Shown here: piece after piece, positions 31,072-43,289 of the stretch
How positions within the stretch are numbered: the first letter of the stretch is position 1
Layout of the letters: each line of letters begins with the position of its first letter
Source of the DNA: Trichaptum fuscoviolaceum
Lineage: Eukaryota > Basidiomycota > Agaricomycetes > Hymenochaetales > Trichaptaceae
Length of the DNA: 64,000 nucleotides
Reading direction: 5' to 3'
NCBI GenBank assembly: GCA_910574455.1
Contig: CAJSYZ010000007.1
Coordinates: forward strand, 3,665,773-3,729,772
Program-made: the position numbers and the translations under genes
Notes under the pieces: generated by a model
What the model saw: only the letters and a program-made list of their open reading frames with translations
What the model was told of the DNA's origin: nothing
Database searches by the model: none

Positions 31072-33260
31072 ATGAGTGATCATGTCGTTGAGCAGGTCGT
31101 TGAACGGTCAGCACAGGCCGACCCGTCGATAGTCACAGAGAAGACAGGCGTGTACCCTCCCATCGGCGCCAGGAGCAAGGACGGCACTGAATCTCAATCT
31201 ACACTGCCGGATACAAAGGACATCGAACACGTCCCTGTTCGTGACGATCCTCGATATTGGTCTAGATTACGAAAGGTAAGTAGTAATTACTTTCGAAGGG
31301 GGTAAACCCTACTGACTCGAAGCTCGATAGAATTCAATATTAGCAATTGTAGCGACTGCTTCCATGCTTGCAACACTAGGTGCAAACATATATAACCGTG
31401 AGTCTGCCTATTCTTTGTCTTGCGCTCTCGCAATTGACATGGTCGTTCTTGCTCCAGCGGCAATCAGCGACATTAAACGGGATCTTCATGCATCGGATGC
31501 TGAGATCGCTCTCAGTCTTTCCATATTCATCATAGTACAGGGCGGCTCGCCTATATTTTGGAGTGCAGTCTCGGAAATTAAGGGCAGAAAGGTGCGTCAC
31601 AGAGTGCCAAGGTCAACCAATGCTTATCTATCATCTAATTATTAGAAAGTCTACCTGACATCTGAACTTGCATGTCTCGTTGTCTCAACCAAATATTATG
31701 AGGCTAACAACTCGAGTAGATATTTGTCGTCGGGTGCATCATTGTTGCCACTGCGAAGAACATCGCTGTAGTCATCGTCATGCGTTGCGTGCAAGCATTT
31801 GGGTAAGTACGCACCTTATGTCTACAGAACGTCGCATTCTAATTAGAGTGAGCCAATCAGTGCGAGCGCAGTCCTCACTATCGGCGCTGCGACACTTGCT
31901 GATATATACGAGCCGCATGAAAGAGGAACAATGATGGGTATCTACTATGCAGCACCACTTCTTGGACCGTCTATGGGACCTCTTCTGGGTGGTATACTTA
32001 CACAAATCTTCAACTGGCGAGCGACTTTCTGGTTTCTCGCAATATTCGGAGGCCTGTCCCTCTCATCTTTCATTCTGTTCAAAGACACCTTCCGACGAGA
32101 GCGTAGTCTCGCTTATCAAGCTGCGCTAAGGAGGATGCAAATTGTCAATCAGCGAAAGAGTAGCGGTGAAAACACCCCGGCCGTCTCGCAGACCACAACT
32201 TTGAATGCCCCAGACTACCAAGACAAGAAGGATGATAAATCCGGGCAGGAAGTCGTTACATCGGAAAAGGACGCGGAGGCCCAAATTGCCAACTCGTCCA
32301 CAGCGGTAGAGCGCCCGGAGCCGCAGAACATCCAGGATATTAAGCTGTCTTTGAAGGGAGTGAATCCCGTCACTCCACTTTTCGTGATTCTGCGCAGACG
32401 AAACAACCTTGCGATCCTAGCTGCGTCCGGTACGCGGCAAACATTCTCGTCCTCAAGCTATTTTTTATGTCTTGCAATGCTCTAGGCTTCCTTTTTGCTT
32501 TCAGCTACTGCATCGCCTACACTTGCTCTCGGACGCTTTCGAATTCCTACCATTACGACGCCCTGCAAATTGGTCTTGTCCTTCTTTCCTTTGGGCTAGG
32601 TGAGTTTGCCTGTCGAATAATTAGGTATGTTGCTAATAATCTCGCCAGGAAGTATGGGGGGAAGTATTCTGGGAGGTCGATGGTCTGACCGTGTCTTAAC
32701 CAAGTTAAAGGCGAAAAATGGTGGTCGAGGGAATGCAGAGGTGTGTAATAGCCTTCATCGTTAGGGCATTAGAACTCATACTCAACTCCTTAAAGATGCG
32801 ACTTGAGAGTACGAAGCTTGCTATGATATTCCTCCCACTGACTAGCATAGCGTATGGATGGTTCTGTGAAAAGAAAATACATATTGCAGCCGTCTGCGTT
32901 GCACTTTTTCTCGCGGGTTTTTTCAGCATGTGAGTGGCAATATGTGACACTGAGTACAACCTTTCCCATATGTTCTGGTGTTGCAGATGGATCTATGCAA
33001 GCACGCTCGCGTACATCGTGGATGCCAATACCGGCCGGTCATCATCCGCCGTTGCGACGAACAGCCTCTTCCGTGGCCTTTTCGGCTTCGTAGCCGCTGA
33101 GGTGGCTGCCCCTCTTCAGAACGCTATTGGCGACGGTGGTTTGTACACACTTTGGGCAGGGCTGTTGATCATTTCAGAGTTACTTGTTGTGCTCGTGCTT
33201 ATGAAAGGAAGAAAGTGGAGGGAGTCTGCTATTGCGAAAGAATCGCTTAAGCAAAGCTGA
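31072..33260 (+). CDS. MFS drug:H+ antiporter-like transporter (DHA1), copy B
   Basis: Same exon order and loop positions as copy A, clearly a tandem duplicate. It starts MSDHVVEQVVERSAQADPS and shares the signatures SAVSEIKGRK, MMGIYYAAPLLGPSMGPLLG, NWRATFWFLAIFGGLSLSSF, SILGGRWSDRV and TLAYIVDANTGRSSSAVATN. Differences concentrate in the N-terminus and the central cytosolic loop, which is Ser/Lys/Asp-rich (VVTSEKDAEAQIANSS). Helices are well conserved, suggesting both copies are under selection and may differ in regulation or fine specificity. Splices examined keep the frame. Substrate unknown. Confidence 0.85.
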
Positions 33261-33797
33261 TGAGGTTAGACGTGAATCAAACGCGATATAATGTGTATAA
33301 ATTTGTTCAAAATCTCTGGGCTTCCCCCAGCAAGATTTCGTTTAGACATATATAGATATAGATTTCATACCTGTACATTTCGATAATGATTTGTCTTCAT
33401 ACTCACGTACCCTAGAATAAATCCGGGATACATTGATTTGTTTGGCAGCGGAACGAGCCCTTTCGCAAGTGAGATGAAACCCAAAGGTCTGGAGCGAATG
33501 GGTCAGAAATAATGCTCCAAAGTCTCAATATTCGAGGAAGCCTAGGGTTGACGATGTAAGGGTGCTAAAACCAGAACGGATTCAGCCAATCGTCAACCTG
33601 ACATGGCTGCTCGAGGACACATAATCAGGACATTCCTGAGCAAGTATAGTTCGAGTCCGGCAATATATCAGTCAGCGTAACACAAGAACTCTACTCATCA
33701 TAACAGCACAACAGCATCATAGTAATGTTACATTGCGCAATTCAGGCGGCAATACCTTTGTAACCTATGCACATTTGAGTTGTTCAGCTGATTAATT
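33261..33797. other. convergent intergenic region
   Basis: 3' ends of the MFS copy B and GCFC genes face each other. A GTTCGAGTCC box near 33650 resembles a tRNA B box, but no A box or cloverleaf could be built around it. Confidence 0.5.
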
Positions 33798-36442
33798 CTA
33801 TAACGAAGAGCGAAACGAATTTACCCTTTGCATAACTTCCTCCCCTCCAACTTCCCATCCACTCTTAGCGATAGGTTGTATGCAGTCTTTCACCAGTTTC
33901 TCCACCAGCTCTCCGACCCCGAAACTCTCCGCAGTATACTTTCGCCATTTCAGCAAGTTACTGAGAAGCTTGAACCTCTTCATCAGGTACCGTCTTCGTG
34001 CAGGGATAGCCTCTGGGTCAAACATCACGGAGTTTCCTGACTCAAGGAATGGCCGTAACGAGTTTGTGGTGTCTTCTACTGCCTTTCTAAAGGGTGTGAT
34101 GACCGATTTGAGGAGCAACTCGTGCTTGTCCTGCGTCGCAGAGGCTTCGACTTGTTCAGCAAGGTCAATGAGGTATCGAACATGTCGGCTCGAGTAAGGA
34201 TCGAAAGCCCCGCCCAATATGATCTTGCATAGGCGTGGCACCACAGCAGTCGATATCATCGCAGAAACAAGATCACCGTCAGGACCTAGTCCAGGCTCAA
34301 CATCACTGTCATCCTCATCCATGCCATCCGGTGCGCGAGCAGCAGGTTGGGTAGTCTTCGGCCGGGAATAGTCGTACAATGACCCAAACCACTTGAAACT
34401 GTCAAGGGCGCGCGGGTCCGCAGCAGGGTCCCAACCAAGCATTTCAAGGCGCACCCAGAACTCCCAAGCGCTAATCATACCCAACCCCCCAAATGCGCCC
34501 GTGTACGTATCCGAGTATCGTTCTCGCCAATTCCCGAACCATTTTGCTACGCCCATGCGAGGATCTCGGAATTCCACCGATTTCACATCCTGTAGTACAT
34601 CGCGTCCTTTATCATGAAGATTAGAAAGTGCGGTCTGATAATCTGTCTCGTCCGAAGGAGATAGGGAAGAGTCTGTAGAGTAACCTTCCTCTTCTATCGT
34701 TGATGACCGTTTCAAATGTCGGGCAGTGCGATACGTTCGTCTCCCCTTACGAGCAACGGTAGGGTTTTGACGAGGTATGACTCGACCGAGTTCGTCTAAT
34801 TCTTCGGGAATGTCTGCGTTGATTTGAAGAAGGGGACCCATAAAGAAAGATAGGTCGTCTTCGTCATCCTGTAAGCGGCGTTTTGAGACCATATCGTTTC
34901 GTTCCTTCAGCAATGATACGTGTTCCTCTTCGAGTTTTTCAAGAATAGGATACTATATTGGCATTGTTAGCCATAGTCATAAATGTAAAAGTCGAACTCA
35001 CCTTCTCATCTAGGAATGTAGCCACGGTCTCGACCCACTCTCTAAAGGCATTGAACCAGCTTCTCTTCGTTTCCGCTTTTTCAACCATATCCCTCATTTC
35101 CTTCTCTTTGCTCTCTAACGCCTCACGTTCGTCTGCGAGATGACTCATCGATGCAGTGTTCGTCGCATGAGAAGTAGTGAGCTGAGACAATGATTGACTA
35201 AGACGGTTTATCGCTACGTCAAGAGTCGGAAGGGGTATCATAGAAGGTACTATAGAGCGGTAAGTAAAGTACGAGTAGTAAAGGTAGGTAGAAATAGACA
35301 CATACTTTCCGAAGGGCGATATTCTTGTTTAGCTAGGGTACGCTTCACTTCCGGTTCTTGTCTTGCACCGCGACGTATCTGCTCCTTCTCCCATTCTACC
35401 GTTTCTTCGTCCTCTTCTTCGCTGTCCGTACTTCAGTATTCATCTTCCAATATCTTATCATAGTGTACTCACGCGTCTTGGATCAGTTCAATCATAGTAT
35501 TTCGTTTGAGTGCGGCCTCTTTCTTCTTGGCTTTTTTGCCTAAAGCTATCCTTTCTTGAGCGGACGTAAACTCGGCGAATTCTACGTAAATCGTGAGCAA
35601 TTGGTATGCGGCGGACATGGATAGTGACGCACCGTCATCACCCTCTCCCAGCTCGTCATCCTCCCTCATCAATCGACTCTCCGGGTGAGGACCTTGATAG
35701 CCTTCGTCCCTGCGAGTCACCGACAACGAAATGAAATTTTCTCCTCCTTGAGAGGTCTGGGTTTTTGTTTGCTTTAGTCGTTCACGCTTCTCCTTTGCGG
35801 CTTGTATGGCAGATTCTGCAGGTATTTCCGAAACGCTTTCTTCTGTCATCTCTGTGTCCACAATAACGGCTCCCGCCAATTCACTTGCATCAAATGACAT
35901 GTCTGTGTCATAGTTTGTGATGGGTGGTCGAGCAGCGGGTGGTGTCGAGAGAGTGTTTGACTTGAGTTCAGATAAGTATTCCTTCGTGTATACAATACCG
36001 CTGGATTGTGCTTGGGAAGTGATCGAAGCCTGGTCAAGATTGCTAGGCAGAGCTATCCTAGCTCAACATTATTCAATGAGCAAATGGCCAAACCTTAGTA
36101 TCGTCGCACTCACCCCGACGACTTGCGCTTTAAGCCAGAGCTAAAGGTTTTTTTCACTTTAAAGCTCTCACCGTCACCTTCCTTGCCTCGAGTCAGTGTC
36201 AGTCACAAGGTACTCAACCGTGGTGAACATGAACTTACTTCCTCATCGCCTCCAAAGCTCAACCTCGCCTTGGGTTTCACGCGCTCCTTGTGCTGCTTTT
36301 TAATCTTTGCCGCAAGGGTACTCGGAGACGCATCTGCATCTGTTTTCGTGCTGGGCGCATCTTCGGATGGAGAAGGCTCTCGGGCCCTCGCTGTCCTGTG
36401 TTTCGACCTTTTTATGAAGGCAGGCGCACCACCATCCGCCAT
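33798..36442 (-). CDS. GCFC-domain protein, PAXBP1/GCFC2 (spliceosomal GC-rich factor) homologue
   Basis: The N-terminal exon starts MADGGAPAFIKRSKHRTARA and carries the conserved KPKARLSFGGDEE, continued after an intron by EGDGESFKVKKTFSSG. Next come SSGIVYTKEYLSELK and PESRLMREDDELGEGDD, then EFAEFTSAQERIALGKKAKK. This block order is characteristic of PAXBP1/GCFC2-type proteins. A coiled coil follows, and the C-terminal GCFC domain contains ARKGRRTYRTARHLKR, SDTYTGAFGGLGMISAWEFW and RLEMLGWDP. Family members act in intron-lariat spliceosome disassembly with Ntr1/TFIP11-type partners; the older name suggests DNA binding, which is doubtful. Its divergent neighbour USB1 also acts in splicing. 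At least five introns; internal boundaries between 35900 and 34920 were not all resolved. Confidence 0.82.
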
Positions 36443-36746
36443 TGACGGATTTTTATCCTTAGTGTTGAGAAGGTGAGGTTTTGTTGTATATTGATCGGCG
36501 ATCTCTCGTGTTGTAATCTGGTGCTTTGTGATGGAGGTGAGAGGAAAGTCTTGAGTTAGTGTTGACCATGTCACTGGTGGATTGAAGCTATAAGTACTGT
36601 GGGAAAGTACTTGGGATATTTAAACATCTGTGCCTGTCGTTTTCAAGCACTTTCCGCAATCTGCAATCTACCATCTGGTTTATATTCAACTATTTTGGAT
36701 CAGGCAATCCTTAACTTCCTGCAGTTTGGATGAAAGTCCTCAGGAG
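36443..36746. promoter_or_regulatory. 304-bp divergent promoter, GCFC gene and USB1
   Basis: The only DNA between the two start codons, so it must carry both promoters. No clear TATA box. A GTACTGTGGGAAAGTACTT stretch near 36594-36612 contains the inverted pair AGTACT/AGTACTT. Confidence 0.6.
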
Positions 36747-37787
36747 ATGAAACGCAATGCAAGTCTTGTGTCCTACGATAGTTCGGACGAAGATGCGGCC
36801 AAGGACAATCCTGAGCCAAGGAGCAACTTGTCCTCTGGGCCCAAAAGGTATTCCTATGCATACAAGTACAGATTGCTAGTGCTGAACTCACGATTGTCCT
36901 CGAGGAAGTTACCAAAGCTTTCACCCTCTATAGTCGTATCCAGCCCAAAGACTGACCCATCGCAACATCAAGGGCGAATTCGTTCAAGTCCGCACGTCGA
37001 GGGACAATTTGCGGCTTATGTCTATATCCCAGTCCCATTGGATAACAATGAGAAGCTGAAGAACCATCTGTCCACTGCGATACATCGTGCAAAGGAAATT
37101 GTGCCTGAACTCATGTGCGATTGGGTAGACTTCAACTCGAACCAGTCGTGTAGCTCGAAGAAGGGTCAGGGAGAAGAGCTGCACATCTCTTTAACACGAC
37201 CTATTTATCTTCGACACTACCAGAGAGAAGACTTGAAGCGAGCAGTCAAACAGATAGCTCGGAATCATACAACGTGTGTCATACACCCCTTACCATTCCG
37301 ATCAAGATGATTGCTCAGATCTTTTGTCAAGGTTCTCGGCATCGTTCTCTGCATTTGCTACATTTAACAATGATGAACAAACAAGAACCTTCCTTGCCGT
37401 TGAAGTGGGGGCCGGCCATTCGAATGTGAGTCGTTTCTTCTCATAGTTCTGACATTCGCTGAAGAGAAGTAGCTCGAAGAGCTGTCAAAAGCCCTTGACT
37501 CAAGTTTAGAGCTATTGCATCAAAAGAGTTTCTATGAGCTTCCGCGGTTTCATGCCTCAATAGCATGGGCACTGCTCAGATCGTCTTCGACAAACCCAAC
37601 CGAAGATAGTCCCAATGCTTTATCAACGCCAACGTACCGAGTGATTTCATCTCTCCCCCAAAGCGTGCTATCAACTCTAACCGTAGACTTTGGAGAAACA
37701 CTTGCGAGTACATTAGGCATATTCGAGGTGGACCGTATTAGGCTCAGAATCGGAAAGGACACTTATAGTTGGTTATTATCTGGCTAA
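36747..37787 (+). CDS. USB1: U6 snRNA phosphodiesterase USB1 (Mpn1)
   Basis: Four exons, 36747-36847, 36905-37273, 37332-37425 and 37473-37787, sum to 879 bases, 292 residues. USB1 is a 2H-family phosphodiesterase that trims the 3' oligo(U) end of U6 snRNA in the nucleus, leaving a cyclic phosphate and stabilising U6. The two catalytic HxS tetrapeptides are present: ELHISLTRPIYLRHYQRED and RFHASIAWAL. The conserved FNNDEQTRTFLAVEVG, which precedes the second His, fixes the third exon's frame and the acceptor at 37331. The N-terminus has a short acidic Ser-rich segment (SYDSSDED). Length is typical. Confidence 0.88.
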
Positions 37788-37924
37788 TATAGCAGAGAAA
37801 CTCAGAGCGATATATGTACACTCCCTATACATAATCATAGTACAACAGCCCATGAAGATAAGAAATAAAGTCCTAAAGCACCAAGAAACACCAAGAATTC
37901 CTCGTAAAAAAGAGCTGAAAGTAA
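37788..37924. terminator. tail-to-tail intergenic region of 137 bp
   Basis: USB1 and the Rad60-like gene converge here. It is AT-rich with AATAAA-like AGAAATAAAG at about 37859, so the 3' UTRs probably overlap. Confidence 0.45.
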
Positions 37925-39580
37925 TTAGAGCCCAACAATATCTACCAAATCTCCATCCTCAAGTTCCGCATCTCCGATAGGGCTATTTGGATTCATCTTT
38001 TCACCATCGATTTCTACATATACTTTCTTGGCTAATTTAGCTGGCCGGTTTGTCTTCCGAAGGAAAGTAGCCACGATGGAACTACATTTCGTCGTCGAAC
38101 GTACGGTAACGACAATAGTCCTGTCCCCATTCCGAAGATGAAGCTTGAACTTGTCGTCGTCGTCTTTATGCTCTGATACTTCTGATTCTGCGCCAGAGTC
38201 ACCAACTGGATTTTGCCGACCTGCGAATGAGCTGATCTCTGGTTCATTCGCGTGTAATGGCGAAAGAGCGCGTGCTTTCTTTTGTTTGTCGATATATTCG
38301 CGAGTGTTTGAAGTGCAAGCCTCTACTCAATTACACAGTCAAGCTATTTAGCATAGAAAGTCACAAGATGAACATACCTAGGAGAGCTTCCGACCAAATA
38401 CCCAACGACCGTGGGGTTGAAACGGGATATACATGTATCCCGTTGAAGGTCAACTTGAGATCGCTGGAGAGGATACCCACTTCATCCGCAATCTCATCTA
38501 ACAGCCCTCTAAAAGACTCGCCCTTGAATCATCTGTCAGAAATAGTTGTCTCTTTCATATGATAGATCACACTTACGCGCTTTTGCTTAAGCTGCCATTC
38601 TTCGGTCTTGCCTGCCTCATCCTCCGGGTGAGGAAGCCATTTGATCCGTAACGTAACCTCAGCAGATAGTGTAGGATCGGTATCGTTGCCTATAGCATCA
38701 ATATCAAGACTTGGTTGTCTGAGAGTTGACTGTTTCCCCTTGAATTCTGCTGAAATTTTGGCAAGCTCGGGTGCAAGAACAATAGGTTCATCATCCGAAT
38801 CATCTTCGAGGACTATTGGAGGAGGTTTACGTCGAGGTGAAGAGCTGGCCAGCGCGTTGCTTAAATGGCGAGAAATGTGAGAGAGGTTCATTCAGGCGGA
38901 AAGCGCTAGTATTCACCGTACTATATGTTGTGCGGTCTGAATCTTGTGTATGGGGACTGGTGGCGGAGGTGTAAGGGAGGGAGATCGGCTTTTCTCTCGC
39001 CTACGCTTCGTCTGCGGGGTCTTCTCAGTGTCTTTTTCGTTGGACGAGTCGTCTAAGATATACAAACTGTTGTCGCTCTTCTCGTCGTCGGATGATTCGA
39101 GTTGTCTACGCCTAAGAATGAGTTTTAGACAGAAAAGGAGCCATTGTATGTGTCTGTATACTTTTTTGTCGCTCCGTTGAGTACCCATTTTGGTAGAGAC
39201 TTGGCCTTCGACTTATGTGCTTTGCGAGAACGTCTTTGGGTAGTTCCACCATCTTGATCCGAATCGCTAACCTCTGAATCTGAAGGAAGCTTAGGTGCAA
39301 GTGCCTCTCTCTCTAGTTTCCCATCAGCAAGATGCGAAAGGAAAAGTGAAAATAACACACTTTCAACGGCTTCCTCTATGCCTTTCCTGCTCATCATCCC
39401 CCTGCTCGAATTGCGTATGAACATCGCATCGTCATCGTCCACAACTAACACAGGGGACTTGGACGAACTAGCTGTCTGGGAAACATCGTTTTTTGTGTCT
39501 TCGGCCTTGCTTCCTGCTAGGCGCGGCCGTGGTCTAGGACGTGGTCTGGGTCGCCCCGGGCCTGGTGCTGGTGCCGACAT
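37925..39580 (-). CDS. Rad60/Esc2/NIP45-like protein with SUMO-like domains
   Basis: The chosen start is the ATG at 39580 (MSAPAPGPGRPRPRPRPRPR); the open frame upstream has no ATG. The N-terminal half is disordered, with Arg/Pro repeats, SSKSPVLVVDDDDAMFI (a SUMO-interacting-type hydrophobic/acidic patch) and a second one, SLYILDDSSNEKD. A first ubiquitin-fold region spans LRIKWLPHPE...GESFRGLLDEIADEVGI...LKLTFNGIHVYP. The C-terminus (KFKLHLRNGDRTIVVTVRST, KVYVEIDGEKMNP, ELEDGDLVDIVGL) is a SUMO-like domain without a C-terminal di-Gly, so it cannot be conjugated. Rad60-type proteins support DNA repair and the SUMO pathway through Ubc9 binding. Introns include 38574-38519 and one near 38940-38868. 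Confidence 0.78.
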
Positions 39581-40159
39581 AGGGAGGAGAAGTACGGTGG
39601 AGGTAGAGATGTTGAAACGCGTGAGTCTAATTACACGAACGCGCGCCAAGGCGGCACCGCGCCTGAGTCGTGGGAAGGAAACCAGACCTCAGCGAATTTA
39701 ACTGGGACATATATTCTGGTGGTCAGTAACCTCCTGTGCTTCGTATCATTGTTTATGTATCCTCTACGCCTTCGGATATCCAAATTCACTCCGAGCTGCA
39801 TGAGTTGCTTGTGCTTGCCTTCCCACTGCGGTCAGTGGCATGTCTCGCCTTGAGCAGTGCAAAATGCCAGCAGACATACCACTTTGCGAAATGAACATTG
39901 CCTTGATAATGAATGTCTCCCCCTTCAAATTCTGTGTCTGGTCTGGACTTGCAGCAAAGGAATGTGGCGAAGGTCATATTGTAGCCCAGAGACTAACGAG
40001 ACGTATGTTTGCGCTTAACCTAGGCGATGCAATTGATTCCCTCGCGCACGCCTGATTTCGTCTGCTGATATTGAAGAATATACAATATTGATATGCAATC
40101 AAGTTTGTTTGTAAATCCTCTCGCATACTTCGCAGAGCATCTTCCTTTCGTATATTAGG
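39581..40159. promoter_or_regulatory. divergent promoter region, Rad60-like gene and PEBP-like gene
   Basis: About 580 bp between opposite start codons. It contains only short unsupported ORFs. Confidence 0.45.
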
Positions 40160-42575
40160 ATGTCGGTTCTGGTATCTGGATTTTCAGTACTACCCTCCTT
40201 CTCCATCATGCATTCGGGCTTCCTGGGCTCGCCTTTCACGATTGCTTCGGCTGCCCTATCAGACACGAACGTCACTGATATCGCCCGAATCTTCAATGAA
40301 ACAAATGTGCGTATAATAGTTGAAGCGTACGCATTTCTAAACTAAATCATACTTCTCTCCTTCTCTCGACAGATAATATCCACTTCAAATTTTACATTTG
40401 AACCCACAAGGCTTCTTTTCGTCAACTATCCAGAAGCAATTATTCACAAGCCTTTTCTAAGTGAGGGTTGGCCACAATCCCAAGCACCTAGTGCGAACAT
40501 CACCAGTAAGTTTCCTCAAGCTATATGCCTTATTGTGTTCATTAATCGAATTGCCTTTTAGATGGAACAAGTCTAAATAATGATACAATCGCGGGTTTGA
40601 ACATTACAGAGGCACTGCAAATCTCTGTTAATATGACCGTGACAAGACCTTGTGAGTAATCACTAGTATGCTTGCGTCCTAAACCGTCACTTATAGTCTT
40701 CAACTATAGTAATTCTAGAGCAACCGCTGTTCGCTGTAGATGGAACTGTCGATGATAACTCGAACGATACCTACGTTATTGCGATTGTTGATTTCGGTAA
40801 CACCACCGTTCCTGTTCCGCCTGTAGTCCATTATATCGGTGCGAATTACACGGCAAATACGACTATGGGTAGGCTCTCAGTACTTTCGAACTCAACGCCT
40901 GCTCTTCTGGAATACACTCCTGTCGATTTCGTCTTTGGTCCTGACCCGAATAGGTGAGTCCATTTAATTCCATCTCATGTCTTTAACGTCCCTCTGACGC
41001 CCGTCTAGATTTGTTTTCCTCCTTTTCCAGCAGAATGATACATTCAACGCTACCGGGATCAACTTCACAGATCCGCAAGTTAGCAGCAACTTCAGTATTT
41101 CGGAGTTCATGAACAGTACAGGTTTGAGTGATCCAATTGGCGGCACTATGTTCTGGGTGGCACCTTGCGGAGACATCAATAATATGACTGAGTCTTCACT
41201 TTCGAGCTTCACATGGAGCATGTCATGGGGATTCAATGGTATGTTTTGTCCTTTTAACACTTGGAACGTGTGCTAAGTCCGACTCTAGCATCAGCGACTT
41301 ATCAGTGGGGAGCCTCTGGATTCTCTAGTTCCGGCTTTTCCTCCGGCTTCTCTAATGGAGGCAACGGTTTGCCAAACGGTGGTCCTGGTTCTTGCAGCTG
41401 TGGACCTTGGAACGGAGGAATGATGCCCATAGGTACCCCTTCTTCGCTTTCGCCACAGACTACTGGACTTAGCGGTACTTCCACGGCTGATGGCACGTCA
41501 CCGACCGATTCTTCTTCTGTCGATGGGTCTTCGCCATCCGATGGCTTGCCTTCAGACGGAAGTGCGCCTACTGACAGCTCCTCGCTGGATGGAACATCTC
41601 CAACTGATACATCTCTTGGTTCTAACCCGACAGACGACTCTATCCCGACAGACGGCTCTGGCCCGACTGATGGCACAACCCCGACAGACGGCACAACCCC
41701 GACAGACGGTTCTTTCCCGACAGACGGCTCTAGCCCGACTGATGGCGCTACGGATGGCGCAACTCCGACGGACGGTTCCGTCCCCACAGACGGATCCTCA
41801 CCCACAGACTCTTCCCCGACCGTCGGCACATTCACACCAGGAACCAGCCCCACTGACAGTATTTCACCGACCGACACAACAGATGCTACGTCCAGTGTAC
41901 CAGCAGGTGGCTCGCTTCCTACTGACTCACCTTCGAGCGACCCTTTCGGAACGACCACGACCCCCAATCAATCTAATGGCGCACCCAACCCAACGAATAC
42001 TGCAACAGGATTGAATCCTTTCCCAACGGCTGGTGGCCCAGTCGACCCCACTGGAACAACGCCGGGTAGATCTCCTACTGCTTCATGTATGTTCCCTATG
42101 TTTGATTGGACGAAATGTTACTCACCGAATTCCAAATTTCGATAGCTTCAGGAGGGCCGAACAGCCCTGATAGCTCCGACCTTTTCCCCAGCGGAACAGA
42201 CACTGGCTTGAGTAATTTGCATCCTTTTCTTCCGATAGTCACTTACTGACACTTGGACTGTGTCCTCTAGCTGGCACAAGCACAAGCAGTCTACCTGATG
42301 ACAATGGTAGGCTCCTCTTTTCGCAATCTCCTTGCTCAACATTGAGACTGTATTTCATAGATGATGACACTGATGGCGGCAGCTGTCCGTTGAACTCTGG
42401 CGGTTCTTTGACCCAGAACGTCGAGACAGAAACAGCGACATCCACCACAGTTGTCGGGCCTGCGGCGACCAGTCTCTCGCCTCGCTGGGCTAAATCTGCC
42501 CGTAACTTACACAGGCGTAGAATTATTCACGGAGCGCCTATCGATTGGGCGGTAAATAACTCACAGAAAATGTAG
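40160..42575 (+). CDS. secreted PEBP-like protein with a PTDG-repeat Ser/Thr-rich tail
   Basis: The N-terminal ~35 residues (VLVSGFSVLPSFSIMHSGFL...) resemble a signal sequence. A PEBP-like domain follows over several short exons: FTFEPTRLLFVNYPEAI, YVIAIVDFGNTTVPVPPVVH, STPALLEYTPVDFVFGPDPN, RFVFLLFQQ and FSISEFMNSTGLSDPIGGTM, with many N-glycosylation sequons. The classical DPDxP and HWLV ligand motifs are altered (IVDFGNTT, VVHYIG). The tail from about 41320 is a Gly/Ser linker, then some 25 repeats of PTDG/S-type units. Three introns follow (42089-42143, 42215-42271, 42307-42360), ending at TAA 42575. The C-terminus shows no convincing GPI signal. Likely a cell-wall or extracellular protein; ligand unknown. 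Confidence 0.75.
41490..41885 (+). repeat. coding minisatellite (PTDG repeats)
   Basis: Degenerate 12-24-bp units around CCGACAGACGGC encode Pro-Thr-Asp-Gly/Ser. Near-identical units at 41666-41730 suggest recent expansion. The 221-residue antisense ORF across it is a repeat artefact. Confidence 0.85.
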
Positions 42576-43239
42576 GACATCCATATCTTCCGGCTGGGAC
42601 CAGAAGAACGATGAATGTATACTATCAATTCGGAGGTACACAGCACTCTTAAATAACAGATTTAGATCTACAACATATCCCTTCTCCCCTGCTTTACGTT
42701 GGGCTCTTGCTCGGTGTAGGCCTATTTATCGGAATTAGATTATGTACATACTAGAAGCCCATTCAATGCTTGTAAACATAAGAAATCCAATGAGCAATAT
42801 TTTGAACATGCTAAGTAGTTGCAAAACATCTATTACGTTGCTCACGATATCGGTAGATCATAAAGCTATTTCACGCAAATCTGTGACTGCTGGTATGGCT
42901 GAAGTGATATTCGATGAGCCTCCTCATATCATTGAGGTCGTGACTACTTCCGAGACTGAAGGGGCTTCAGCTTGGGATATCATGAATCTGATGACGACTA
43001 AGTATTCGACAGACTTTTAATTGCATCTGTACTATCAAAAGCTCACAATTCCTCAAGGTTAGAGATGCCCAGCAATGATATCCAATCACTACACTAGCCG
43101 AAATACCGATGTTCATCGGATTGTATGCGGTTCGGATGAGATGTTAGGCTGGCACGAGATTGGCGTAAGCGGCTGGTTAATCTCGCAACCCCGCGTCAGC
43201 CACTGACTAGGGTACGATGGCCGCTGGCTGAACTCTCTC
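42576..43239. other. intergenic, no supported gene
   Basis: Holds the PEBP-like 3' UTR. A 92-codon ATG-started ORF at 42742-43020 has no motif or splice support and is left uncalled. Confidence 0.45.
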
Positions 43240-43252
43240 TAACATATATAAA
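43240..43252 (+). promoter_or_regulatory. TATA-box-like sequence without a called gene downstream
   Basis: CATATATAAAGCC is followed about 25-40 bp later by a pyrimidine-rich stretch, as at a core promoter. No long ORF follows, only the repeat array. It could drive a non-coding transcript. Confidence 0.35.
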
Positions 43253-43289
43253 GCCGAGCAAACCATCGTCAGTCACCTATCTTCTCTTG

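Noticed and set aside
33640..33665. tRNA B-box-like GTTCGAGTCC
   Set aside because: No A box at the right distance, no acceptor or anticodon stem could be formed.
41302..41967. 221-codon minus-strand ORF
   Set aside because: Exact antisense of the PTDG-repeat region; the repeat structure keeps it free of stops.
42742..43020. 92-codon plus-strand ORF with ATG
   Set aside because: No homology recognised and no promoter or splice support; kept only as a note.
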